A DNA stretch of 64,000 bases from Methylobacterium hispanicum (GTDB taxonomy: Bacteria > Pseudomonadota > Alphaproteobacteria > Rhizobiales > Beijerinckiaceae). The stretch spans positions 1 through 64,000 of the forward strand of contig NZ_BPQO01000029.1 of assembly GCF_022179285.1 (NCBI RefSeq). Reading direction: 5' to 3'. A program made the position numbers and the translations under genes. How positions within the stretch are numbered: position 1 is the stretch's first letter; every line of letters begins with the position of its first letter. The notes under the pieces are model-generated. The model was not told the origin of the DNA. It made no database searches and saw nothing but the letters and a program-made list of their open reading frames with translations. Shown one piece after another: positions 54,973 through 63,643 of this stretch.

Positions 54973-55098
54973 AGCCCCGGGCTCGCGCGTGAAGACGACC
55001 TCGCGGTCGGCGAACCGCAGGCGCTCGTACAGCATCCCGATCCGGCTGCTCTTCCCGGCAACTTCGGGGCTCCCATGGAAGCGAAGATCGCACCAGAG
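54973..55098 (-). pseudogene. tmk: Thymidylate kinase 5' remnant
   Basis: The minus strand encodes DLRFHGSPEVAGKSSRIGML then YERLRFADREVVFTREPGA, which matches the start of dTMP kinase: a P-loop ending in GKS, a following helix, and the TREPG motif that binds the nucleotide. After this the reading frame loses its bias and the rest of the roughly 210-residue kinase is missing, and the P-loop itself is altered (GSPEVAGKSS). Thymidylate kinases are common on large phages. It is probably dead; the identity rests on about 40 residues. Confidence 0.5.
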
Positions 55099-55117
55099 CG
55101 CCGTCGGGCAAGCTCGT

Positions 55118-55969
55118 TCACGACGGCGCTCCCGGGCTGACGACAGGGCGCGGCGCAGCCACTTCGACGACGAGGTTCGGGTCGAAGCCGGTCGGCTGAT
55201 GCTGCAACTCCCTGCTGCGTCCGTACCCGACCCACTGCACGTAGCCGCGCGGATTCGAGAGGACGCGGGTCCCGCCCAGCTCGTAGTCCGCCGCTGAGTG
55301 GATGTGCCCGTGCACCCACAGCGCGGCGCCGGACGCGGCCACGAGATCGTCGAGTCGCGAGGCGTAGGCGGAAGACAGGAGGTCGCCCTCCATGTCGGTC
55401 GGCAGGCTCAGGGCGCTCGGAGCGTGGTGGGTCACGACCACGGTCGGCCCGTCGAAGGGCTCCGCCAGCCGCGCCTTCAGCCATGCCACCGTCTTCAAGT
55501 GTTCGGACACCGCATCGTGGGGGCGGAACCGGGCGTAGTCCTTGGAGGCGAGGCGGATGCGCTGGAAGTCGTTCATGCCCGCGCCCTTCGTGCCCGCCAG
55601 CTCCATCGCCTCGCGCTGGCGCTCGTCGCCGAACAGACGGAAATCGGTCCAGAGCGTCGCGCCGAGGAAGCGCGTGCCGCCGACCACGATCTCGTCGTCC
55701 TGGAGGACGTGCACGTTCGGGAAGGCCGCGGCCGCCGCGCGGGCCTTGGCCAGCTCGCCGTCCCGCGAGGATCCGTAATGCTCGTGGTTGCCGCCGACGT
55801 AGATCACGGGCCGCTCGTCGAGGCCGAGCGCGTGGATCCGCGCCGGGGCCCGGGACATGCGGGTGACGAGGTCGCCGGCGATGACGACGACGTCGTGTTC
55901 GGGCGCATCGGTCCCGGGGTCCCAGGGCATGAACTCCTCGTGGAGATCCGACATCGGCCGAATGCGCAC
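55118..55969 (-). CDS. Calcineurin-like metallophosphoesterase, copy 1
   Basis: The full metal-ligand set is present: D-x-H in MSDLHEEF, GD in VIAGDLVTRM, GNHE in YVGGNHEHYG, HH in VVVTHHAPSAL and GHIH in LWVHGHIHSAAD. Such enzymes hydrolyse phosphoesters with two metals; substrates range from nucleotides to nucleic acids. The GTG at 55969 has AAGGAG at spacing 7; an in-frame TTG is at 55990. It follows a paralogue by 48 bp on the same strand. Confidence 0.88.
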   Translation of the reverse strand: MRIRPMSDLHEEFMPWDPGTDAPEHDVVVIAGDLVTRMSRAPARIHALGLDERPVIYVGGNHEHYGSSRDGELAKARAAAAAFPNVHVLQDDEIVVGGTRFLGATLWTDFRLFGDERQREAMELAGTKGAGMNDFQRIRLASKDYARFRPHDAVSEHLKTVAWLKARLAEPFDGPTVVVTHHAPSALSLPTDMEGDLLSSAYASRLDDLVAASGAALWVHGHIHSAADYELGGTRVLSNPRGYVQWVGYGRSRELQHQPTGFDPNLVVEVAAPRPVVSPGAPS

Positions 55970-56017
55970 TCTGATGCTCCTTGCGGCCAAGCCGGCCGGA
56001 GGTCGAAGAGGAAAGGG

Positions 56018-56821
56018 TCAGGGTACCGAAGCCACCGGGGCGTCCTGCGGTGGGTCGGGAAGCTCGAGAACGAGATCCTCGGTGAAATCGGGGTTGGCGC
56101 CGTCGTAGCCGAAGGGATTGCAGACGAGCCGCGTACCCCCGACGACGAGATCGACGGAGTGGTGGACGTGACCGTGGATCCAGACGTCCGCTCCCCCGGC
56201 GAGGAGGCGATCGAGGGCGGATGCCGCGAAGGCCGCGGACGGGTCCCTGCGGTACCTCTCGAGGAGGCTGAGAGCCGTCGGCGCATGATGGGTCACGACG
56301 ACCCTGGGCCGGCCGCGAGGCGCTTCGGCAAGAGCCGTTTCTATCGCTCCCGCGATCCGTCGGTGCCACCGGACGGCGTCGCCGGGCTTGGCGCGGCGGT
56401 CGATGCCGGCGCCGCGCACGTCCACCGGCTCGCCGAGTTGGCGGCCGAAGATGGGTCGGTCGGCGACGACGTTGAGGCTCAGGTCGGTCCACAAGGTCCC
56501 GCCGACGAAATCGACCCCGCCGACCTCGACCCAGCCCTGACCATCGAGCATCGACACGCCGAGCGACGCCGCTGCCTCCCGTCCGCGATCGAGCTCCGCC
56601 TCGAGCGCGCGCCCCCAGAACTCGTGGTTGCCGGGCACGAAGACGGAGGGCCGTCCATCCGCCACTTCCGCGGTCCAGGCGATGCTCCGGACGATGTCGC
56701 CCTCGTAGACGTCGCCTGCCACAACGAGCAGATCGACGTCGGCCCGCAGACGCGGCCGCCAAGCGGTGGGGGCTCCGAAATGCAGATCGGACATCGGGGT
56801 CAGCTTCAACGGTTCCCCCAT
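56018..56821 (-). CDS. Calcineurin-like metallophosphoesterase, copy 2
   Basis: It has the same order of motifs as copy 1: MSDLHFGA, VVAGDVYEGD, VPGNHEFWG, VVVTHHAPTALSL and IHGHVHHSVD, so the two are tandem paralogues. The ATG at 56821 is chosen because it puts D-x-H close to the N-terminus as in copy 1; the frame is open to 56932. No signal peptide, so cytoplasmic. Substrate unknown. Confidence 0.87.
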   Translation of the reverse strand: MGEPLKLTPMSDLHFGAPTAWRPRLRADVDLLVVAGDVYEGDIVRSIAWTAEVADGRPSVFVPGNHEFWGRALEAELDRGREAAASLGVSMLDGQGWVEVGGVDFVGGTLWTDLSLNVVADRPIFGRQLGEPVDVRGAGIDRRAKPGDAVRWHRRIAGAIETALAEAPRGRPRVVVTHHAPTALSLLERYRRDPSAAFAASALDRLLAGGADVWIHGHVHHSVDLVVGGTRLVCNPFGYDGANPDFTEDLVLELPDPPQDAPVASVP

Positions 56822-56996
56822 GCCGAGCCGCGTCCGGGATCGGCCGAACGCCGGGACGCACCGTCGCCGCATCGCGTGCGCGACCGCAGGTGCCGATCGG
56901 CTCGATCGCGCGTCATGGCCGCGCTCTCCCACTGCGGTGCCTGCCTGCGCCCGGGCCTCCGAGCGCGAAGCAATGAAGCGTGAAGCATGCCGGTCT

Positions 56997-57015
56997 CGTC
57001 AACCCCGAAGGAACA
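56997..57015. promoter_or_regulatory. Motif beside a TTGACG box
   Basis: CGAAGGAACA (57006-57015, plus-oriented) lies 3 bp from TTGACG on the minus strand (57002-56997). It could serve the phosphoesterase pair leftward or the gene at 57079 rightward. Confidence 0.4.
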
Positions 57016-57078
57016 GGTGCTTTCACCTTGCGGGAGATGCGGCGAGACTTGCGTCGGTATCGACGGAGCATCGCCGAC

Positions 57079-57711
57079 ATGACGGAACGGACTTTCGACG
57101 GGCGCGCCGACCTCGTGGCCATGGAGGTTCCGGTGACGGGCCGGGCGTCCCGGACGGTGCTGATCCGCGGGGAAGGGCTTCCGGACCTGATCGGCGTCGG
57201 GGCGGTCGACCTGCCCGACGACAGATGGCTCTCGATCGAGAACCGCGGCCGCGAGGGCCCGCTCTACTCGCAGGTCGGGACGATCCGCCAAGGCGTTCTC
57301 GCCCTGGCCGGGACCGTCACGAGATCCGCGATGCTGCGAGGGGGTCATACGCTCGGACAGGGGGCCTCCGCTCGGGAATCGGCGGGTGGACGGATCGTCC
57401 CGACGGAGCCGGGCGAGGCCGCGTGCGGAACGGCGTCCTGGATCGGGGTGAAGGAGGACGGAACCGCCTTCATGGTGGTCGCCAACGTGGCATGGGACAG
57501 CTTCCAGCTGCGGGCGGCGCTCGCACCCCACGTCGCGGGGGCCTTCCACCTGCAGCATCTCTGGGCCGGCACCTATCAGGCGGCGCCGGTCCTGCCGATC
57601 TTCGGCTGGGATCTCGCGATGAGCGCGCCCGTCGAACCCGTCCTTGCGGCGTCGAAGGCCGCCTCCGAAACGGAAGAGGCGCCCAGGTCGCCCCGGGCGC
57701 CTCTCGGCTGA
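57079..57711 (+). CDS. Hypothetical protein, 210 aa
   Basis: The start is uncertain: 57079 (MTERTFDGRADLVAMEVPV) is where strong codon bias sets in, with in-frame options at 57037 and a GTG at 56980. Strands dominate (VPVTGRASRTVLIRGEGLPD; GTAFMVVANVAWDSFQLRAA), suggesting a beta-rich fold. No export signal or known family. A GAGGCGCCC/GGGCGCCTC hairpin overlaps its last codons (57677-57704) and may end transcription. Confidence 0.65.
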   Translation: MTERTFDGRADLVAMEVPVTGRASRTVLIRGEGLPDLIGVGAVDLPDDRWLSIENRGREGPLYSQVGTIRQGVLALAGTVTRSAMLRGGHTLGQGASARESAGGRIVPTEPGEAACGTASWIGVKEDGTAFMVVANVAWDSFQLRAALAPHVAGAFHLQHLWAGTYQAAPVLPIFGWDLAMSAPVEPVLAASKAASETEEAPRSPRAPLG

Positions 57712-57727
57712 CCCTCTTCCGCGGACC

Positions 57728-59029
57728 TCACATCCGCGGAGCGTAGGTCTCCTGCTCGTCGGGCCGAGCCGCGACGTCCGGCGGCGAGGGGAAGGCGTAG
57801 GCGTAGAGGGCCATGTCGTCGGCGAAGACCAGGGCGTCGTAGCCGTCGCGGCGGAAGACATGACCCGGCTGCGTGCGGTAGCCGGGCTGCGAGGGATGCT
57901 CCTGGACCGGCACCTCCATCACGACCTCGCCCGCGCTCCAGAATTCGTAGAACGCGGCGTAGCCTTCGGGATCGCGCGGGGCGACGGACCTCATGACGTG
58001 CTCCATCGGGAAGCCGCCGAGGTAGGGCGTCATCTGCTCGCGCATCGTGCCGCGGACGATCGGGTCGCGGTAGAGACCTCCGCTCCGGATCTCCTGGAAG
58101 TGCACGTGGAGGCCGGCGGCTTCCCGCATGATTTCGCCGATGTACCGATCGGCCGTGCGGCCGTGGGGAACGACGGAGGGATCGACCACCTCTGGAACGC
58201 CGGCCTCGTCGCCCGCGTCGGCTTCCTCTCCGAAGCAGGCGGGGGCGGGCTGGTGGTAGGCCTCGAGCGCCCCCTGCGTGACGACGGAGTCCGGGATGCC
58301 GTTGCTGCGCAGATCGAAGAAGTGGAGGGCGAACCGGGTCTCGACGACCGGGATCCGTGCCGCCTCTCCGACCGCGGCGCGGATCGCCCGCACGTCGTCA
58401 AGGTGTCGGACGGCCTCGGGATCGTTCCGCAGGAGGTCGATCTGCGCCAGGATCGGCGAGGCGGCAGGACAGAGGACCTCGCCGTCCTCGCCGCAGCGCA
58501 TGAGGTCGTTGCGGACCTCGAACCAGAGGTTCGGAGCGTCGGCCCCCTCGCGCCAGACGCGCCGGCCGTCGCGGACGTAGCGCTGGGGCTCCCCGTAGCG
58601 AGGCTCCCCGAGGGCCAGGTCGAGATCGTCCTCCCCGTCTTCCAGGATCCGGTCGAGGTCCACACCCTGGCCGCGCAGGCGCATGAACAGGATCTCGTCC
58701 TGTGAGAAGACGGCGCGCTCGACGAGGCGGCCTAGGCGCCGGAGCGCTTCGTCGCGGTCGTCCGCATGCATCATCGTCTCCGTGTCGCTGGACAGGTACT
58801 GGATGCGGTAGCCCTTCCAGCCCTCTTCCTCGTGCGGCGCGCCGACGGCGATCGGCACGCCCTCGAGACGGACCTCGAAGCCGCCGACGTCGGTGTCCGT
58901 CCGGACGAGGGCCAAACCCCCGACGACGATCTCGTGAAGGGACCAGTCGCGTTCCACCTCCCCGGGGGCCGGAAGGATCGCGCGGTAGAGCGGGGCGGCG
59001 TCGAACTGTTCCTGCGTCGGAGCGGGCAT
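57728..59029 (-). CDS. Hypothetical protein, 433 aa
   Basis: AGGAGG lies before the ATG at 59029. The protein is acidic with many strands (HEIVVGGLALVRTDTDVGGF; VVETRFALHFFDLRSNGIPD) and short helices; there is no signal peptide or membrane span. I find no motif I can name. It starts 19 bp after the 276-residue gene ends, so the two are probably one transcript. Confidence 0.78.
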   Translation of the reverse strand: MPAPTQEQFDAAPLYRAILPAPGEVERDWSLHEIVVGGLALVRTDTDVGGFEVRLEGVPIAVGAPHEEEGWKGYRIQYLSSDTETMMHADDRDEALRRLGRLVERAVFSQDEILFMRLRGQGVDLDRILEDGEDDLDLALGEPRYGEPQRYVRDGRRVWREGADAPNLWFEVRNDLMRCGEDGEVLCPAASPILAQIDLLRNDPEAVRHLDDVRAIRAAVGEAARIPVVETRFALHFFDLRSNGIPDSVVTQGALEAYHQPAPACFGEEADAGDEAGVPEVVDPSVVPHGRTADRYIGEIMREAAGLHVHFQEIRSGGLYRDPIVRGTMREQMTPYLGGFPMEHVMRSVAPRDPEGYAAFYEFWSAGEVVMEVPVQEHPSQPGYRTQPGHVFRRDGYDALVFADDMALYAYAFPSPPDVAARPDEQETYAPRM

Positions 59030-59048
59030 GATTGGCCTCCTGATGTCG

Positions 59049-59879
59049 TCAGATGCTCGGTGCCGCCGAGGCGGTCGAAGGGGCGGGGATCGAGGCGAAG
59101 GCCGCTTCGGCTCGCTCGACGTGGTGGTGAAGGTCCTCCCGCCCACGGACGGCGATGCGGAAGCCCTGCAGGGCGTCGCGGGCCCCAGCCTCGAAGAGCT
59201 CCAGTGCCTGCAGGTGGGGCGCGTGGAGGCGCCAGCCTTCGGACCAGGGCGCCGGCACGTCCAGCGAGCGTTCGATCAGGTCGGCGCTCGAATGTTCGAT
59301 GCCTTCGACGATGGCGAGCGCGAAGGCATCGGATGTCGCGGCCCGAAGGACCGGCACGAGAGCGCCCGCGTGCGAAGTCTCGATCGCCTTGGTGCAGGCC
59401 TCGACGACACTCTCCGCCTCGACCTCCGTTTCCAGGACGTTCGCCTTCTCGAACCGAGCGACGGCGACGCTGTAGTCGCGCAGCCCCTGGGTACGGGCCA
59501 CATTCTTCATTGACGGATTGATGAAGGTTCTCAGCAGCACGTCGATAGCAGTGCCTGCGTCCGAACCACGGGTCAGCGATGCAACTTGTTCCATCTCGCG
59601 GAGGAGCACGGCCACGGCGTGCGACTTCGGCCAATCCACGCCGAGATGTGCCGCACCCTCACCGAACCGCGACGGGATTCCTCGAGATCCGCCGGCCGCA
59701 TCCGTCACGGCGACGACGTAGGCCGCCTTGGGATCGCAGGTGGCCCCGACCGCGCTCAGTCGACCTTCGTCGAACAAACGGATTGCCTCGACGCAGGCTG
59801 CGGCGGGATCGGCGGCGCGTACATGGGCGACACCTCTCTCGTCGCGGGCCATCCGCCCGACTGTGATACGGTACTTCAT
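59049..59879 (-). CDS. Two-repeat hypothetical protein, 276 aa
   Basis: The two halves look like copies of one domain: MKYRITVGRMARDERGVAHV followed by ADPAAACVEAIRLFDEG, and RDYSVAVARFEKANVLETEV followed by AESVVEACTKAIETSHA. Both have a Tyr-led strand, a second strand, then an AAC/EAC helix. The linker carries LLREMEQVASLTRGSDAG. No known family. GGAG lies 8 bases before the ATG. A motif copy and a GGTTCCCG/CGGGAACC palindrome lie just upstream. Confidence 0.75.
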   Translation of the reverse strand: MKYRITVGRMARDERGVAHVRAADPAAACVEAIRLFDEGRLSAVGATCDPKAAYVVAVTDAAGGSRGIPSRFGEGAAHLGVDWPKSHAVAVLLREMEQVASLTRGSDAGTAIDVLLRTFINPSMKNVARTQGLRDYSVAVARFEKANVLETEVEAESVVEACTKAIETSHAGALVPVLRAATSDAFALAIVEGIEHSSADLIERSLDVPAPWSEGWRLHAPHLQALELFEAGARDALQGFRIAVRGREDLHHHVERAEAAFASIPAPSTASAAPSI

Positions 59880-59912
59880 GCGCGACTCTCCATCGGCATG
59901 CAGGATAGGCGA

Positions 59913-59944
59913 GGTTCCCGAAAACGGGAACCGTCGTTCCTTCG
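59913..59944 (-). promoter_or_regulatory. Motif beside a perfect palindrome
   Basis: CGAAGGAACG (59944-59935) is followed 2 bp later by GGTTCCCG-TTTT-CGGGAACC (59932-59913), a perfect 8-bp inverted repeat. The gene starts 33 bp further on at 59879. The palindrome could be an operator or a leader hairpin. Confidence 0.55.
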
Positions 59945-60133
59945 CGCTCGGCGCGCCGACGGTAGAGCGCTGTTAACCGGCCGCGGAGATGATGCTTCGG
60001 CCGAACGAACGACGCGCCGTTCCATGCCTTCGCCGACCGCTCGTCCCGGGCTTCGGCAACCTGTATGGATGTGGAGCGTTTGGACATAAAAGCCTTACGG
60101 CATCAGTCGTTGCCGAAATCGAAAGGGCCGACC

Positions 60134-61993
60134 ATGGCCGCCCACGGATACGGCAGCCTTCCGCTGTTCGCCACCGGACTCGTTCACCGCATCGCCTCGC
60201 GCGACGAGTCGGAGACCGGCAGGGTCGTGCTCGTCGATCCGGACGGCGCGACCGTCGTTCTGACCTGCGCGGAATTCGAGGCCCGGTTCCAGCCCCTCGC
60301 CGCCGACGGCGGGCGCGCGCTGCCGCGGAATGCGTGCTTGGTCCGGACCGAAACGCCTCCAGACGACGCGATCCGAATGTCCGAAGCATACGTGCCGCTG
60401 ATCGGGGTCGACGCTCCCCTCGTCGCTCAGGCGACCGCGTTGCTCGACAGACCGGAGGAGGCGTCCCACGCCGCCCATCTGCTGGAGGAGACGAAGAAGA
60501 CCCTGCGCGGCTCCGTCGTCACGGTCTCCGGCTACGTCGAGGCGGCCGCGTCCAGCGCCATCATGACGTGCGCGGTGGCGCCTGCCGCGAAGCGGGCCGA
60601 AGCCGTTGCCGCGGCTTGCGCGCGGGCGGCGGCGGACTGGGCGCCTTCGACCTTCGCCGACCGGTTCTGTCGCGATACCGGGATCCCGCGCTCGATGTGG
60701 AAGCCCGTGAGGTCCTACGAAGCCTCCGCTGCCGCCAACATCGCCTCGATGATGGACCGGTTCGCCGGCGCCGATCTGGGCTCCTGCCTCGACCGCGCGG
60801 CCGTGATGGTGCTCAGCCGTGAGTACGCGGACGTCGTCGGCGCGGCCGAGATATGGCTCGCGGGCAGCGACCTCGTCGCGACGAGCACCGAGGAGCCGGC
60901 CCTGGCATCGCCCGAAACGCCCCAATGGGCTCTCGACTGGCGCCGTGCGTGGTTCGGCGACGGCGGCTGGTCGTGCGCGCACCGCCGCTTCGGGCCGTTC
61001 GACATCCTGGTGTTCGAGATGTCGGACATGTTCCAGGTCGTCTCGTGGCCCACGGAAGCCGGGGCCGCCCTTCCGGCGAGGGGGGCCGACGACGTCGCTC
61101 CCTATCTCGCTGGCCCGTTCTACACGCTGGACGTGGATGCGACATCGTCGGACCCGCTCGCAGCCGCTCATCTGATCGCGGAGGAAGGGTTCGGCACGCC
61201 CGTCAGCATTCCATGGGACCGGTTCCTGAGGGAATTCAGGCCCTTCCCGGCCCGCGTCGAGCGCTGGATCGCGGCCAAGCCCGTCCGCTGGCTCGAAGCT
61301 GAGGAGGCGAACTCGACCGCCGGGCTCGTCCGAGCGGACCGCTGGGGCCGTCCGACGGTTCCCTGCGCGCTGCCGCTCGCCGCGCAGATGTTCACCCTCC
61401 GCAACCTCGGCATCGACGAGAACCACATCCCGCACATCCTTGCCGAGGGCGATGCTCGACTGCTGGATCCCGACACGCCGGAAGGCCAACTCGTGGACGC
61501 GCTTCTGTCCGGCACCGTGGCCAACGCGGACGAGGAGGACTTCTCCGACGAGGAAGCGCTGGAAGAACTTCTCGACCGGAACCAGGACCGCCTCCGCGAG
61601 GAGATCTCGACGCGCTGCCGCGGGCAGGCGCCGCGGGTCGTGGCGAAGTCGATCGGCATTCCGCCCCACGCGTGGCGCTCGAGGCGCGGCATGCCCGAAC
61701 GGGAGATGGTGGCGATGCTTCTCGCCGCGCGCGACCTGTTCGGTCCCTGGGAGACGAAGATCGTCGACGACCCCGGCGCCCTGGTCGTCGATGCGGAACA
61801 TGCCGGCCCGCTCAAGGACTGGCTCGTGGCGGGCGAGATGGTGGGCACGAGGCCGACGCCGCAGGGCGATCTGGTCGGCGTCCGGCGCGAGGGCTGCGAC
61901 TTCCTCTGGACGGAAGCGGGGGGCGATCTGACCGTCTTCGGGTGGCGGTCCCCGCCGCAGGCCGGAGCGCCCACCAACGTCGTGCTGAACTGA
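60134..61993 (+). CDS. Hypothetical protein, 619 aa
   Basis: The ATG at 60134 has AAAGGG upstream; the frame is open to 60065. The long chain mixes helices and strands (VSGYVEAAASSAIMTCAVAP; FGPFDILVFEMSDMFQVVSW; VRADRWGRPTVPCALPLAAQ), with an acidic DEEDFSDEEALEELLDRNQD near residue 480. There is no signal peptide, membrane span or nucleotide-binding motif. I do not recognise it. Confidence 0.8.
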   Translation: MAAHGYGSLPLFATGLVHRIASRDESETGRVVLVDPDGATVVLTCAEFEARFQPLAADGGRALPRNACLVRTETPPDDAIRMSEAYVPLIGVDAPLVAQATALLDRPEEASHAAHLLEETKKTLRGSVVTVSGYVEAAASSAIMTCAVAPAAKRAEAVAAACARAAADWAPSTFADRFCRDTGIPRSMWKPVRSYEASAAANIASMMDRFAGADLGSCLDRAAVMVLSREYADVVGAAEIWLAGSDLVATSTEEPALASPETPQWALDWRRAWFGDGGWSCAHRRFGPFDILVFEMSDMFQVVSWPTEAGAALPARGADDVAPYLAGPFYTLDVDATSSDPLAAAHLIAEEGFGTPVSIPWDRFLREFRPFPARVERWIAAKPVRWLEAEEANSTAGLVRADRWGRPTVPCALPLAAQMFTLRNLGIDENHIPHILAEGDARLLDPDTPEGQLVDALLSGTVANADEEDFSDEEALEELLDRNQDRLREEISTRCRGQAPRVVAKSIGIPPHAWRSRRGMPEREMVAMLLAARDLFGPWETKIVDDPGALVVDAEHAGPLKDWLVAGEMVGTRPTPQGDLVGVRREGCDFLWTEAGGDLTVFGWRSPPQAGAPTNVVLN

Positions 61994-62155
61994 GGGGCGT
62001 GACCGCGACCGTTCGTTGCGGTCAGGATGCGACGGACCACTGGATCGCCGATGGATCCGTCCCGTGCCCAGGCAGGCGCCTTCCGGCCGTCGTGGCGGCT
62101 TGCGTGACGCGGTACTAAGCTTGGCCGACCACGAAGCAATCGCGACGGACGGCCG

Positions 62156-62165
62156 CGAAGGAACG
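62156..62165 (+). promoter_or_regulatory. CGAAGGAACG motif, plus-oriented
   Basis: Perfect consensus 25 bases before the ATG at 62191, with a separate weaker AAGG nearer the start. Confidence 0.6.
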
Positions 62166-62190
62166 TCGTCGCCAGAGAAGCAAGGCTCCC

Positions 62191-62679
62191 ATGTCCGACC
62201 GCTACGTCGATTCCGACGGCGTCGCCCACCAAGCGATGCCGTTCTCCGAAGCCCTCGAGATCGTCCACGAGATGGCATCGTCCAACATGCTCGACGACGG
62301 GCAGGCGATGGGAGCGCCAGAACTCGAAAGGGAACGGAGCAGGCAGGAAGAAGCCGTGAACATGCTTCACGACCTCGTCGTGAACTACTCGGACCAGCTC
62401 GACGGCTCCTTCCAGCCGCCGCCCAAGGCGTCGGAGCGTCCCGCGGATCGGGAGCCCCTTCCGGTGGACGCCGACCTCACGGTGCCTTCGAACTACCTCC
62501 GGCTCTGCCTCGATCTGGCCAGTCAGGCCCACGCCTCGGACGCGGCGGATCGGAGCCCCGGCCTGGAGGACGATACGCTCCGCCAGTCGCAGGCTCTGGA
62601 CGTCGGCTGGGACCTGCTCGATCTGCACGGCCCGGAGCTCGACCTCAGCATCACGGCGGTGCCGAGCCCGCGGTTCTGA
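62191..62679 (+). CDS. Hypothetical protein, 162 aa
   Basis: The protein begins MSDRYVDSDGVAHQAMPFSE and is helical and acidic (LEIVHEMASSNMLDDGQAMG; LRLCLDLASQAHASDAADRS) with no export signal. The family is unknown. It converges with the gene at 62689, 9 bases apart. Confidence 0.75.
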   Translation: MSDRYVDSDGVAHQAMPFSEALEIVHEMASSNMLDDGQAMGAPELERERSRQEEAVNMLHDLVVNYSDQLDGSFQPPPKASERPADREPLPVDADLTVPSNYLRLCLDLASQAHASDAADRSPGLEDDTLRQSQALDVGWDLLDLHGPELDLSITAVPSPRF

Positions 62680-62688
62680 CCGCCGGCG

Positions 62689-63492
62689 TCAGCGCGGTGC
62701 CGAGAAGGTGGTGAAGCCGACCTTCTCGGTGACCTCGCGGTGCTGGTGCTTGACGAGGTCCGCAGCGTGATCGGCCACGCTTCGGAGCGTTCCGACCGCC
62801 CCCTTGGCCGAAGGGGCCTCCGAGACGGAGCAGAAGACCTCCCCGCCGTGGCCGGCTTGGCGAAGGCCGGCCGCCAGAGTGAGGAGATCCGCCTGGATCT
62901 GGAGGCCTGCGGCGGCCAGCAGCGCGGCCCGCAGGTCCGTCCCGCCGGCCAGGACGGCGTAGCTCTCGATGCAGGCCGAGTAGGACGCGTACGGCGCTCC
63001 GACCATTCCGATGGACACCCTCCTGCGCAGCACGAGGATCCCGGATGTCCGTCGGGTCACGGCCCGACGCGCCGCGAACATGGCCGCCTCGGGCATGCCC
63101 AGGAGCTGGCGCATCACGTCCCGGACGTCGTTCGAAGTCCGTCCACCCAGCCCGGCCCGCTCGAGGCCGTCCAGCGCCTCGTCGACGCCCTCGATGTCGT
63201 CGATCCCCCAGACGTGGGCCACGGGCGGCTCTGCCGGATCGGGTTCGCGCTCCCTGTCGTCGTCGTAGGCGCCCGTCGATTGGATCAGGTGGCGGCCGAA
63301 GGCCATTTCTCCGTCCTCGACCTGCGCCCAGGGCCTGAACCGGTTCCAGATGCCGCCAGCGGGCAGGCCGGCGGCCTCAGCCAAGCGGACCGCCTCCGCG
63401 GACCCCGCGGCCTGAACGTCGAGCACCGGTCGCACGCAGACCGACGGAACGGCCGATGGCTCGGAACCAACCTCATCCCTTCGCCCGCTCAT
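62689..63492 (-). CDS. Hypothetical protein, 267 aa
   Basis: GGAGG lies before the ATG. The N-terminal 40 residues are flexible; then come helices and a long, partly hydrophobic region (ILVLRRRVSIGMVGAPYASY; RAALLAAAGLQIQADLLTLA) that is probably soluble, near residues 155-215. No known motif. Its divergent neighbour starts at 63644. Confidence 0.75.
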   Translation of the reverse strand: MSGRRDEVGSEPSAVPSVCVRPVLDVQAAGSAEAVRLAEAAGLPAGGIWNRFRPWAQVEDGEMAFGRHLIQSTGAYDDDREREPDPAEPPVAHVWGIDDIEGVDEALDGLERAGLGGRTSNDVRDVMRQLLGMPEAAMFAARRAVTRRTSGILVLRRRVSIGMVGAPYASYSACIESYAVLAGGTDLRAALLAAAGLQIQADLLTLAAGLRQAGHGGEVFCSVSEAPSAKGAVGTLRSVADHAADLVKHQHREVTEKVGFTTFSAPR

Positions 63493-63643
63493 CTCGGCCT
63501 CCGCGCCTGCGCATCCGGACCAGTCAACGCGCGAGAGCGGCGATCGAACCCCGACGGTGCGGCGGCGTCGGCGGGCGACTGGGTAAAGGGTCCATTAAAG
63601 ACTCGGCCGTAGGGTTGTCCCGAAACGACTCGACGAGGGGGCG

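Noticed and set aside
54758-55111. A 117-codon minus-strand frame between the phosphoesterase and the small exported protein
   Set aside because: The composition is unlike real genes here, and it overlaps the thymidylate kinase remnant in another frame.
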